DNA of 64,000 nt from Chlorophyllum brunneum (lineage: Eukaryota > Basidiomycota > Agaricomycetes > Agaricales > Agaricaceae), in assembly GCA_963576785.1 (NCBI GenBank), contig OY756147.1:1674001-1738000 (forward strand). The letters run 5' to 3'. A program made the translations under genes and the position numbers. Shown here piece after piece: positions 34,601 through 45,610 of this stretch (position 1 is the stretch's first letter; each line of letters starts with the position of its first letter). The notes under the pieces were generated by a model. The model made no database searches. It saw only the letters and a list, made by a program, of their open reading frames with translations, and was not told the DNA's origin.

Positions 34601-36517
34601 ATGACAGTCTTCCCATTTGACATTTCTGCAATCAAACTGGTTTTATCCATGATGGATCTGGTTGAGAGAAGTCTCATATCTAACTTTGGTATGTGATATA
34701 CTGGACAAAGGTGCAAAGTATACTGCTAGACTTTGCCAGACTCAAGTTTTACTTCTGTCTCTAAATAGACAGTACCATAGGATCTGATAGAGAGAGTGGA
34801 TCCATCTGCAATCTGTGCTGATCTGAAAGAACCTTTGACAACATCAACAAGATCCCTCTTGTTTGGAGTAATGTTGAGGGAGGTACCAGAGTCCAAAAGC
34901 CATTCATTGCTCATTTTATGAGGTTGCCTATTCATTGTGCATTCACATGTGCTACTGCAGCTATGTGTTATTTCAGATATGTTCTTCACTCTTGAAAACA
35001 GAGGAGAAAATATTATTTCTGAAGATTTACATAATCATGCATAGTTATGTACATAAGGTGTCCAGCTATTGATCCAAAGATCTACATCGGCTGAGGTTGC
35101 ACTCCGTGCACCCAGTCAAGAGTCTCCTTGGACACCAGCAATACACATGATACTCCTACAGTGATCTTCAGATTCGTGTGAAGAGCTAGCAAGATCTGGC
35201 TTACCTACCATTACTTCATCTGAGTAATTCTCATCCTCAGATCCCATTGACACTGCATCCTCCTCAATCATCTTGATGGCAGTCAGAGCTGGGATGCTCA
35301 CAGCTGGAGTGGCTGCTGAAGTGGCATTGAACAATTTGTTAACCTCCATGATGGAGGTGGTCCTTGGAGGAGAGGCTAGATAGGGGAGGGAAGTATTTCC
35401 CATGCATTTCTCATATAGATCCAAGGCTTTTACCTGGCAGCCATGTATGGAGTAGGGCAGCACCAGGGATCTTGAGATTTCTTTCCAGCAGGATTTGTCA
35501 TCTGCGAGAGAAAGGAAGGAGGGAGAGGTGCGGAGGACCATGCCTCATTCACAAGGCCACAAGTACTCTTCTTTGGTTCAGTCATCAACTTGGCAAAGCC
35601 AAAATTGATGGAGTCCATGGTGTAAGCTGGTTGCCCAGCATTATTTCCAGAGGGAGCTGATTGCCCAGTGTTGACCTCATTGGCTCAGCCCTTGCTGCTA
35701 CCCCTTGTGCTATATTGTCTCTTCTTCTTCTCACTGTCCTCCTGAGGCTGCTACTGCTACTACAGAGGTCACTGTTGCTGCTGCTGCTGAGGGCATGACT
35801 GCTGCCCTAGATGCTGCTGCTAATGCTGCTGCCCCTGATAGCGAGGGAGTGTGCTTTGTAGTTTCATACCAAAGAATTTGTTTACCAATTGGTTCACCTT
35901 AAGTGTTGACTAATAGTTCATAATTGCACCCCAGACCAAAGCAAAGGTGATGGTCAGGGAGTGATAATATTCCAGGCATTTGGGATGCCAGAGAGAAGAG
36001 TCATTGCTTTGATGATCTCAGGTATGGCACAATTGCCATTTGCATCAAGCTGTTCATACAGAACAGCAAGCTTGGTGATTGGGCTGGAGGGGTCCTCATT
36101 CGGATGGAGACAGAAGTGGATTATCTCAACATACTTGGAATAGAGGCTGGAGATGGACTTGAGGTCATATGCAGTATGCAAGTATACTCACATGCTATTG
36201 ATGTCAGAGAGGTTCCCTTTGATCATCTTGGCAGTTAGTTTACTCTTTATGATTGAGTAAACCACACAATGCATGCAAATGTGTGTGGCATGTTCGATCA
36301 CCTCCTGCCCTGTGGGAGGAGGGACAACTGCATAGGTGGGAACAAGGGTGTAAATCTGCGATAGGGGTGTCAGCAGGAATTCATCACCAATGACAGAGGT
36401 ACCATCAGCTGAGATGAAGGCAAGGGCATCCTGCATCCAGTCTGCCCACTTATTATAATTGGCAGTACTGGAGAGAATGGGGATGAAGCTAAGTATTATA
36501 GAGATAAGGGAAGACAT
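31602..36517 (-). pseudogene. copia element 1 gag-pol remnants
   Basis: Gag begins MSSLISIILSF at 36517. A glutamine-coding CAG/CAA tract lies at about 35745-35840. Protease has WLLDSGTSLNITPN (about 34900). The pre-integrase zinc region has WHQKFAHPSDQALG and CPSCVLGK (about 34450-34340). The integrase C-terminal part has AAYVYNRTPMKHLKWVTPYE (about 33880). Reverse transcriptase runs 32951-31900 with KNRWVFNTKLD, ARLVAKDFSQKKGLNY and LQKALYGLKQAGLAWW. Its catalytic YVDD is changed to YIDN, losing one Asp. RNase H has FSDSDFVGC (about 31710). The frame is broken by several TGA codons at positions where Arg is expected (for example before LVAKDFSQ and before NKVWRLQ) and by at least two frameshifts. 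Not functional. Confidence 0.88.
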
Positions 36518-36718
36518 TGTAGTCTAAAAATGGACATAATTAGTGATCAGATCTGCACCACTGCACTGTTCAAGCTATGAACCCTTATAAGGAAGCCTTA
36601 ATAGAGCATGAAACAATTGAGTCATGTTAGAGGGATAAGCTAGAAACAGGACTGGTCAGATCAGCCTATCTACGACCCACTTGCAGCCAGTCATGGTGGA
36701 TGGGGAGCAGGCAATCCA

Positions 36719-36730
36719 GGGCCCATAACC
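36719..36730 (-). other. Primer binding site of copia element 1
   Basis: GGTTATGGGCCC on the minus strand, immediately after the 5' LTR. It is complementary to GGGCCCATAACC, the anticodon arm of initiator tRNA-Met. Confidence 0.75.
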
Positions 36731-37173
36731 TGTTGAACAGCACAGTAACATGCAGTAGTAGATGGATGATCTGACTTACTGATAGCATAGGTTAGTAAAT
36801 GGTAATGTGAACTAAGAGTTACTGAGAGAGTCGAGTAGAGCAAGGTAGAAATCCAAGTGGATTGTCTTAAGAAATAAAGGGAATACATACTGCTTTATAT
36901 ACTAACTGTCTGGGTAGCAAACCCTAAGACCTATGAGTAATAATACACATAATTGTATCAGTAATGACATCAAAGTCCCTTGAAACACTGCAATATCATC
37001 AGTGGTGTCCAGTAGCATAATTGGAGTAACAGCAATCAGTCAGCTCATGAAATACACGAGGAAGAGGTATAATGTGAGTCAGAGGGTGCAGCCTCAATGA
37101 CAAATGTTAGATGAATAATATACTGTGGAGCTAGTCATATGGAATGCAGCTATGATAAGTGCAAATGACAACA
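36731..37173 (-). repeat. 5' LTR of copia element 1
   Basis: 443 bp. On the element's own strand it runs from TGTTGTCATTTGC to TGTTCAACA, matching the other LTR. Confidence 0.92.
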
Positions 37174-37178
37174 TCTGG
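37174..37178. repeat. Target site duplication TCTGG, right of copia element 1
   Basis: Exact repeat of 30767-30771. Confidence 0.9.
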
Positions 37179-37745
37179 GACACACATTGTTCCAAATTCC
37201 TTTGACCTGAATCTCATGTTGCAACTTCTTTCTGGGGTTCCAAGCACCAATTATGTGAAGCAGCCACATTTCGGCTACCCTTCCTATCCCAAACAACCAT
37301 TCAACAAATTCAAATTCATGCAATCCCAGGGGAGAAGTCAAGTGACTATCATTTTGGTAATCACATTTAAGGAGATACCCTCAAAACAAAACTCCACATC
37401 ATACAAATGGGTATTGGATCATATTTGCACCAAAATAAAGGATGTCAAGTTGTAGGCTGATCTGGCCGAGTTCAAACCCCTTTCGGTTGATAACAAACAG
37501 TCAGCAAAAGAACATGGTGGATTTGGGTCATAGTGTTGGACATTTGCTACTTGAGCATACAAGTTATCAGTCAAGAATATGCATGTGTAGGGCATTGAGG
37601 GATAGGTTACTGGGCAGCATGATTTTTGGACTGTCAATGGCAGAAAAGACCACGTTTAGTCACTGGTGGATCAAAGATGCTGGGCATGGTCTACATCCTC
37701 AAGAAACCAGATTTCCACCATGTGGATATAAATAATTGACATAGC
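37179..37745 (+). pseudogene. Remnant of unrecognised gene X, copy 1, 5' part
   Basis: Sequence between two transposons that matches, with decay, 47416-48060 and in part 57793-58060. Shared readable pieces include FDLNL, KQPHFGYPSYPKQPFNKF, then KWVLDHICTKIKDVKL and AEFKP..VDNKQ, with in-frame stops between them. The gypsy element inserted at its right end separates it from the piece at 43664-43847. I recognise no domain. This is host sequence caught between insertions, not part of either transposon. Confidence 0.5.
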
Positions 37746-37942
37746 TGAAAGCCTGTAGGCTCACTATAAGATGACTTACAATCACACAACAGAGAGGTCT
37801 CGGAGATCTATTAGACAAGGGATATACATATAATATGAGGGTAGTAAGGTAATGAGAAAAAGAGAGAGAGATCTGTGTCTATAACTATGTACCTATATAT
37901 ACTAGTATATGTCATCACATGTTGTAAGCAATTGGGCTTACA
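37746..37942 (-). repeat. 3' LTR of the gypsy element
   Basis: 197 bp. Pairs with 43467-43663; differences are mainly C/T and G/A. Confidence 0.85.
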
Positions 37943-38039
37943 CTCCTCTCCCCTAAATTTTGTTCTTCTTTCCAAATCCAGCAAGTTAGTAGAAGTGGCA
38001 AGAGCATCAGCATACTGAGGTTTGGTGAGTAGGTATACA

Positions 38040-41000
38040 TTATAGATTTAAGTTGTTGTTGTTGACATAGTCATTGAGTGCTTTAGTGTGTTGCAACTCT
38101 GATGTTGTTTTCCATTTATTATGGGAATCTGGAAAATCACACCACTTGACCAGGAAACAATGACCCTGACCTGATTTACAGTATACTAGGAGCTGTTTAA
38201 TCTTGACTTCAGAGCTTTGGGAATAAATTTTTGGTTCAGGTAGTGGTGTTGTTTTTGTAAGCCTCAGAGGTGTTGTTATTGAGGCATCTGGTTGATTGTC
38301 TTGTGTTTTATATGGTTTTATCAATGAGACATGGAATGTCCGACAGGGGTTAGTGTTTCCAGGGACATCTAACATGACTGTGCTATAGTTTTTGTTAATA
38401 GAGGTCACTCAAAATGGGCCCTCAAATTTCAGTTGTAGCTTTTTCACACTGTGAGCCTGCTCTGACTTCAGATTCTTCATGGAAAGGAGTACAAAATCCC
38501 CCACATTATAAAGGAAAGCATCAATATGGTGCTTGTTTGCCTGATACACTTGCAATATTTTTGATTCAAGCAAGTTATCTGCAGTATAGCCGACATCTCA
38601 TGACAATCATTCCATAAATTGCAAAGGGGATTCAACATGGTCAGTCACCTCCTTGACTAATAGAGGAATAAGACAGGGTGAAGTGCCAAGTTGTAGTTGG
38701 AACCCAGATAGCCCATTGAGCTATTAACCAAGTTCATAATATTGAAGCGAATTCTAGGTAAAGCTTTAACCCAGCCCTGCTGCTTGACATTCACAGCTAT
38801 TTGTAAACATTGATTGAGGGTCTTATTGGTGCATTCAGAAGCACCATCTGTCTCTGGATGGAAAGTCATTGATATTTTAAGTTGTATGTCTGTAAGTTCA
38901 TGGATATGTTTCCAAAATTGTGATAGGAACAGGACATCTCTCTCTGAAACTATTTTGTCTGGTAAGCTGTTTTCACAAAACCAGTAGTCAAAGAAAAGGG
39001 AAGCAAGGTCTTGAGCTGTGATATCATGACAACAAGGGACAAGTTGGATATTGGCCCCCAGCTGGTTAGTCATGGTGAGAATTTGTGTATAGCCATGCTC
39101 TTCAGGAAGAGGACCAACAAAATCAATTGCAACAGATTTGAACTGGTCAGTAGGGACAGGTAAGGGATGCAGTGGGCCTGTAGGCTTTATGGTCAATACT
39201 TTATTCTGTTGGCATGCCGTATATCCAGGAATGTAGGAGAACTCAAGGAATGTCTGCATTCCTGGCCAGTAAAATGCATTGCACATAGTAGCATAAGTTT
39301 TATCAAACCCAAAATGCCCTAGGGTGTTGTGTGTAAGAGTTGCCAATGTCTGGAATGTTACTGGTACACAGGATCACTAGGTATCCATTAAAAAAAAGAA
39401 GTGAACCCTGTTATTCTAGGCCATCCATCTGAGTTGATAGTGCCTTTTGACACCAACTATCTTCTTGATACCCAGAAACTATGGCATTGTGTAGTTCATT
39501 GTCTCCTGTAATTTCAAGGACCACAGATACAAATTTAGTATCATTGGTATTCACTAGTGCGTTTACTGTATCATATGGAGAACATGAACCTAGTGCCAGT
39601 ATTGTATAGACAGGTACTTCTAGCTTATCAAGACAATAAAATGGCATCATGTGCCAAGCATCAATTTTGGCCTGAGCATCACTAAAGTTTGTATGCAAGA
39701 GGGCATCTGCAACTGAATTGCTGTTCCCTTTGATATATACAAGATCAAAATCATATTGTTGCAAGAACTCCATCCATCAGACTTGTCTTTATGACAGGTG
39801 TTTTTGAGATTGGAAACATTCAAGGGTCCAATGATCCATAAGCACTGTGAAAGAGATGCCAAAAAGGTCCATTCTCCACTTATGCAGTGCTTTTACAACA
39901 GCAAACAGCTCTTTTTTGTGTACAGGGTAATTGAGTTCAGCCCCTTTGGAAGGGTGTGATTTGAAGGTGACAGGATGGGACGTTTCCCAAGTCTTACCAA
40001 AGCTCAACATAGCACCAGAACAAAAATCAGATGCATTGGTTATCACAAAGACACAATAATCTAGCATGAGATTATGACCAATGACTGTTAAGCAGTCAGA
40101 GCTGAGGACAAGATCTTTGATCCCTTGGAAGGCTGCTTGGTGTGCATCTGTTCACAGGGGGGATTTGAGTTTAGTGGCCTTATCTATAAGTTTATCTAAG
40201 ATTGCAGTAAATTGGGCAAGTTGTGGGAGGAAAGCTGTGAGGTACCAAACAAGTCCCAGGAATTGTCGGACTTCTTTGGTGGACATTGGTACTGGCCAAT
40301 TGAGAATATGTTCTATCTTCTTGTGATCAGAGTAAACACCATTGGTGTTAATAGTATGTCCAAGAAAATGGATTTCAGATTGGAAAAGCTTAGTTTTCTT
40401 AAGGTTACAATATAATCCAGCATTTTTTAATGCCTGGAGTATTTTCCAGACATGCTGTCAGTGTTCATCAACCAAATCAGACCAGATCACAATGTCATCT
40501 AAGTAAATATGGCAAATCTTGCCAATGTATTTATGTAGGGCTTGATTAACACAATGTTGGTAGATGGCTGGTGCATTGCACAACCCCATGGGCATGACAC
40601 ACTATTTGTACATCCCAAAAAGTGTTGATACAGCAGTTAATGGAATGTCAGATGGCTTCATCTGGGTTTGGAAGAAAGTATTTGTTATGTCAATAGTGCC
40701 CCAAATTTTTTCTCTCACACAATCAGCAAGGATATCATTAATGCAAGATAGTGGGTATTTATCAGGTATTGTATTTTTGTTTAGCTGTTGGTAGTCATTG
40801 ACCCAACATGATAAAGCAGTGGAGTCTGCCTTAGGAATGATAAAGGCAGGAGAGGCACAAGGTGATGAGGATTCATGAATTCATCCTGCATCCAGATGTT
40901 GTTGGATAAGTGTTTGCCAAGCATCTCAATATTTTCTAGGGCAACTATAAGTATGGGTTTGTATTACATGATTGGCATCCTTCAGTTTGATTTCTGCAAG

Positions 41001-43280
41001 GACAGTTGTCGGTAGATCATTAATATGTGGAATATCTGCAAAAACCGACTGGAAATCAGACAACACTGAGTTTTGTTTAGTATCTAATTGCTTTTCAAGT
41101 TCTACTGTCTGTATACAATTATGGACAGCTGCAATAATTAATTGCAAGGGTTGTTTAGTGATAGTGGAAGCATCTAGGTTGTCTTTAACATGGTGTAAAC
41201 ATTGTTTAAGGTTTTGTAACAGGGATTGTCTATATTTCTTTGTCGTATTCATACAAGCATGTGCTGTAGGGATGGGTGTATGTTTTCGTGAGGGTGAGTG
41301 AGTCCTTGGCCCAATAAGATTATATACTATAACCTTATCCAAAACAGTCTTATCAACTGCATCAACAACAATATTATTTGCTTCAAGGAACGGCATGCCT
41401 AATATTATGTCATTGGAGAGAGTATCCGAGATAACAGCCTTTACAGGTTTCACTGTATATGCAAGGTCAGGAGAAGATAATGTTAAAGTAACATAATGTG
41501 TTAATCATTTTCGGGAGTTTGTTGCTGTACATATAGACAGAGGTTGCTTCAGGGGTTTATGCAATAGTAGTAGTTACTCAACAAGTTGATCTTATATAAG
41601 TACAACAGTAGCTCCAGTGTCAATTAGAGTATGTGTGGCAATGGGGAAGTCACTAGTATCACTCATGAGTGAACAGGTCCAAATATATTGAGACATGTTT
41701 ATATTACTCACAACCAAAGCAGTGGCATTCACCTTGAAGGACTTGTGCATCCATGAACCAGTTTGGTTAGTCTACTGTGGATATACCATCATCTGTGTGG
41801 AGTGTGATGCAACATGAGGTGCTATATGGAATGAACCCAAGAAGGAGGAGTTAGTTAAGGACCCAGTAGTGTCGCCACTATTGATACAAGCAACTGGCAT
41901 ATCACTATCATCCTCACTACCATCTTTATAGATAGCATTGATGTGCTTGGTTTGTTTAGGCAAACAATCTGAGTCCTGATGGGAGGATGTTGTATTGGCA
42001 AATGAGCATTTGTTCTGTGAAGTGGAAGTAGGAATGTGGTTATGGCTAGGAAATGAAGATTGGTTGTTGTCAAAAACCATATAGGCAACCAGTTTGTAAT
42101 TATTGCCCAACAGAATATCTTTATTGCAGTTATCCTGATAGGCAGTGTTCACATGTTGACATTTTTTACAGCTATCATTCTCAGAGAGAATAGTATGTTC
42201 TTTGTTTGTGAGTTTGGGCAGTACTGTGACACCAGAGCCTGGTGTATAAAATCTACTAGTCTTGGCTGATACAGCTTTAAAAGAACCTGATATGGGGTAT
42301 TCTGCCACAAAAGGGTATGTCCAGTTAGGTGGAGAAGCAAATGGGAGATTAGATGAGTTGATTTTTGTTTTGCAAGCCAAGGATGTTTGCATGTTTGACT
42401 GGGCTTGTATAGAATGGATGTGTAAGTCAATAGCAATATTCATCTTTTGTCACTCCTTATCGATAAGGGTAACTGCTGCTTGCCAATCGTGAATTGTAGT
42501 ATATTTGGAGAGGTCGAGCTCATGGACTTTCTTATATAAGGGCCCACAGGTATTAGTACTGATAGTTTTCATGAAATCACGGTCATTGAGGTAGGATTTG
42601 GTGTTCTGTAAACAATTATTCATTGCAATAAGTTCTTCAACTCACACAACAAATTCATCTGTTTCCTTCATCATTTTGCAACACATTTCCATATGATGTT
42701 CTTGATGCCAATCCTTCTGAAGGAAACATGCATGTATAGGTTTCATAAATTTGGGGAAGGGTTTTGTTCAAATGTCCTTGTTGCTGTTTATCCAGTTGTG
42801 GACAGGGAGACATCCAGAATAACTACTAATTATCCCTGCTGTCCATTGACTCTCTTCTAACTTCTTTTTTGTGGGCAATCCATTATGATAGTCATAAACA
42901 CCATCTTCATAATTGTTGAGGAGAATTGCAGTAATTTTATTAGCAGGCACATTTGGAAGAAGAGAGGACCCATTAGTGACACAGATAACACCCAAAAGGA
43001 GAGTAACAGAGTTCATTGTATTGAGAATATAATAATGGTCTAGAAGGAAGTTGGAGTAACTATTGCTATCAGAAGATAGGTTGGTATCATTGTTAATCGA
43101 GGTGTTTTTGGACATGTCCAATGTTGGAAGAGGGTTTTTGGTATGGGGAGCTACTATTTCTGTGTTGAGAGGATTGTCTTCATTGTCAGATGATGGTAAG
43201 GCAAGTCGGCCTCTTTGAGTTCTAGGCAGTTTGGCTCTATGGGATATGTTAATGTTATAATTGAACATTATATACAGCAT
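38040..43280 (-). pseudogene. gypsy element gag-pol remnants
   Basis: Gag region 43280-41772 with low-complexity Asn/Ser tracts. The protease motif LIDTGATVV lies near 41600-41625, followed by SNDIILGMPFLEANNIVVD (about 41400). The reverse transcriptase centre [10 protein letters not shown] lies near 40480-40505 with both Asp intact. RNase H reads HPSKGAELNYPVHKKELFAVV (about 39970-39890). Integrase (39346-38657) starts LTHNTLGHFGFDKTY and has DFVGPLPEEHGYTQI; its HHCC zinc site has lost the first Cys (GYTAC). The chromodomain at the C-terminus reads FLVKWCDFPDSHNKWKTTSEL, VN (38150-38060). Many stops, including CGA-derived TGA, interrupt the frame. Not functional. Confidence 0.87.
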
Positions 43281-43466
43281 TGAATACAGTTAAAGAAGTG
43301 TATGAACACAAAAGTGTATGAACACCAGAGGTACTTGTGTATAGGTAAACACAAGTTATAGAGTATGAACTCTAAGATGTTTATACATTATATGCATCAA
43401 TATATGTACCAAAAATGTGCAGTATTATTGATAACAAATAAAAGGTGAGAAATCTCAAAAAAAAAG

Positions 43467-43663
43467 TGAAAGTCCATAGGCTCACTATAAAATGACTTAC
43501 AATCACACAACAGAGAGGTCTTGGGGATCTATTAGATAAGGGATATGCGTATAATATAAGGGTAGTAAGGTAATGAGAAAAAGAGAGAGAGATCCATATC
43601 TATGACTATGTACCTATATATACCAGTGCATGTCATCATATGTTGTAAGCAATCAGGCTTATG
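43467..43663 (-). repeat. 5' LTR of the gypsy element
   Basis: 197 bp. Same start TGAAAG and body as the other LTR; the terminal CA has become TG through transitions. Confidence 0.85.
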
Positions 43664-43847
43664 CTAGCAGTTTCTAAAGTGGCCCTTGAGAAGTGCTCAA
43701 TGTCCTGGAGGGGGATAAATTGTGATGCATTGTATGCAGAAATTGACATATTTCTTGAGGTATTGGTTCCCTCATGCTTCCCAAGAACTTGCAAATAAGG
43801 GCATTGTTTATTGGGCTGACGTTCCCTCAACAGCACTCTTGTTCTGA
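43664..43847 (+). pseudogene. Remnant of gene X, copy 1, 3' part
   Basis: Reads ELANKGIVYWADVPSTALLF then TGA (43845). This aligns with GPHKRYVEDITYWADPSLS...VPI at the end of the copy near 58380. It was separated from its 5' part at 37179-37745 by the gypsy insertion. Confidence 0.45.
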
Positions 43848-44247
43848 TCTATCAGTGGATAGTTGACAGTAAGGGTCTGCTAATGAGTCAGGATGTGAAA
43901 AAAAAAATATAGCACTGTTAATACAGTAACTGTTTTGTTTGTATTGTTAGGATCCTAAAACCAAGACAGTGAACCCAGTTATTGCATATTCGGTAAATAA
44001 AATATAGAATTAACTCATGGATATACCTCTATGTTTCAGCAGACACTAAGCAGTAACCACTCAGTTGGTTTACATTCTCTGGTTCATTAACATTTGCCTT
44101 AAATATGTACTATTTTCTTGATACAAACAATTAAATGGTTCATTGTCTTACACTAGGAACACCCTCTACCTGTACCCCAGCCATACCTGCCTACAAAACC
44201 TACAAGGTACAGCAGATCAGTGACCAATGCTACATAGTCCCAGGCCT
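43848..44247. other. Decayed intergenic sequence
   Basis: AT-rich, nearly without CpG. The right part matches 54958-55040, the region downstream of DUF6533 copy 5. No gene. Confidence 0.4.
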
Positions 44248-45610
44248 TCATAAGGGTTGCCTCATCTCTCCAGCATCTGAAATGAACCCTTGGGAGGAAG
44301 AGTGAGCAGCAAAATTGGGGTTGAAAATGGCAGCAGACTGCACCTCATTCTCTCTTAGACTTTGTAACTTCACATTTTGAAAAATGTGACAAGACATTAA
44401 TACTGTGAGAGATATGAATGGAAAGCTCAACATGGCGGGATATATTGGAGGAATAGCAGGGATAAGAATGAGAGACCTGAGCAGAATGCTGAAACAGGTA
44501 ATGATGCTAGAAGGAAATTCAGTGAGTCAAACTAGCACCATCACAAGCCAAAGGATATACTTACAGGTAGTACTGTTGCCCTCCCTAGAGCACTGCCCAT
44601 GAGATTCAGGAAAGTGCTCATCCAGAGACAATCGTATCCCAGGTGACTCCAGCACCAGGATCACTATGGGGAATTGTGATCCTGTATGAAATGGCCAAGA
44701 AAACAGTTGTATCAAAGAGGGCTATAATGAGTGGTCCTGCAGAAGTGTAGTGTTCCACTGCAGTATATGTACTATATTTGGTCCCAGGTATGTGTCCCTC
44801 CTGAGTCCCATAAATGGCAACAGTTATGAAACCATTTGTGGAAAGCCACAGGACAAAGAAGAAATATTGCACCCAATGATTGCTCCCATAGATAGTACAT
44901 AGGCATTGGAGGAAGAGGAAGGATAAGATTAGGTTTGCCAACAAACAACTTACACCCATTCCTATGTTAACCAGACTATAACAGTTCTCCACTGGAATAG
45001 CTGATGAGGGGTATAGGAATTACAAAGTTCCCATTAGGCAAAGCTGAAACTTACTCTGTTGAATTGTAGCAAGCATGACAAAAATCACAGCAAAGATCCT
45101 AGAGACTCCAATGAAGGAACTATCAATATTATTGGTTAGGACTAAAGCTGACCTCGTGGATATAAAGCACACTGACGTAAGTCGGAACTGACTCCGACGT
45201 AGAATGCCAAGGTCATCTGGGATATATATAAAAATATCCCACGCTATTACCTATGGAATAAAATCAGTGGTATGGAACAAGATTGAACAAATATAGAGCT
45301 CACACCAAAGGTCACAAGTATCACATTTTTTTTAATCAACCCTGTATTCAGGGTCATACCAAAGTACAATGGGTGCCCGATCATAGTCCCTTGAGGTAGG
45401 CTAAACCTAAAGTATCCTCTCATCAAATCCAAATGCAAACCACCCCCCCTCCCTGAAACAAGAGAATCCTCATTTGACCTGGAGCTTGAGTGCCAAAGCT
45501 TCCAGCTGTCAGTAACCCACAAGTGTCACATTTCTTGATACTTCAAATTGTACAACTGCGGTTGGTGGGAGGTGGTTTAAATATGTATCAGGATTAAGAG
45601 GGGCAGACAT
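44248..45610 (-). pseudogene. DUF6533-type membrane protein gene, copy 4, dead
   Basis: Start MSAPLNPDTYLNHLPPTA at 45610. Exon 1 is split by a 189-bp insertion with a 16-bp duplication. The core exon (44992-44618) reads SFLFLQCLCTIYGSNHW and VFLAISYRITIPH, like copy 5. It then hits two TGA codons where copy 5 has CGA (SGRALPRIS becomes SG*ALS*IS). The last exon (44433-44248) keeps FQNVKLQSLRENEVQSAAI. Compared with copy 5 almost every CpG has become TpG or CpA. The gene lies between transposons and is not functional. Its intron positions match the intact copies. Confidence 0.85.
45329..45517 (-). mobile_element. Short SINE-like retroelement insertion
   Basis: A 189-bp segment absent from the homologous exon of copies 5 and 6. 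It is flanked by near-identical 16-bp repeats at 45313-45328 (CACAAGTATCACATTT) and 45518-45533 (CACAAGTGTCACATTT). On the minus strand it ends in GATTAAAAAAAA, a poly(A) end next to one repeat. Long target duplications plus a poly(A) end point to LINE-type target-primed integration. It has no coding capacity. An RNA polymerase III B-box cannot be identified with confidence. Confidence 0.7.

Larger units (their letters stand above)
30772..37173 (-). mobile_element. Ty1/copia LTR retrotransposon 1 (decayed, minus strand)
   Basis: Complete but dead copia element. LTRs at 30772-31216 and 36731-37173 begin TGTTG and end CAACA. They differ by about 20 transitions and one 2-bp indel. It is flanked by TCTGG repeats. 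The primer binding site GGTTATGGGCCC starts directly inside the 5' LTR (36730 downward), and a purine tract AGGAGGAG directly precedes the 3' LTR. Gene order on the minus strand is gag, protease, integrase, reverse transcriptase, RNase H, the copia order. Boundaries are supported by LTR ends, TSD, PBS and PPT together. Confidence 0.93.
37746..43663 (-). mobile_element. Ty3/gypsy chromovirus-type LTR retrotransposon (decayed, minus strand)
   Basis: Two 197-bp LTRs at 37746-37942 and 43467-43663, starting TGAAAG on the plus strand and ending TTACA or, in the decayed copy, TTATG. Flanks are ATAGC (37741-37745) and CTAGC (43664-43668), a 5-bp duplication with one mismatch. A purine tract GGGGAGAGGAG directly precedes the 3' LTR on the minus strand. 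Domain order from 43280 down to 38040 is gag, protease, reverse transcriptase, RNase H, integrase, chromodomain. The integrase after RNase H and the C-terminal chromodomain define a gypsy chromovirus. No tRNA-like primer site is evident beside the 5' LTR; a T/A-rich stretch sits there. Confidence 0.9.

Noticed and set aside
30772..37173. Short direct repeats as a CRISPR-like or tandem array
   Set aside because: The repeats are two LTRs about 6 kb apart with TSD, PBS and PPT. No spaced array exists.
33643..42492. Plus-strand open frames of 60-160 codons inside copia 1 and the gypsy element
   Set aside because: They lie opposite recognisable minus-strand gag-pol domains and have no features.
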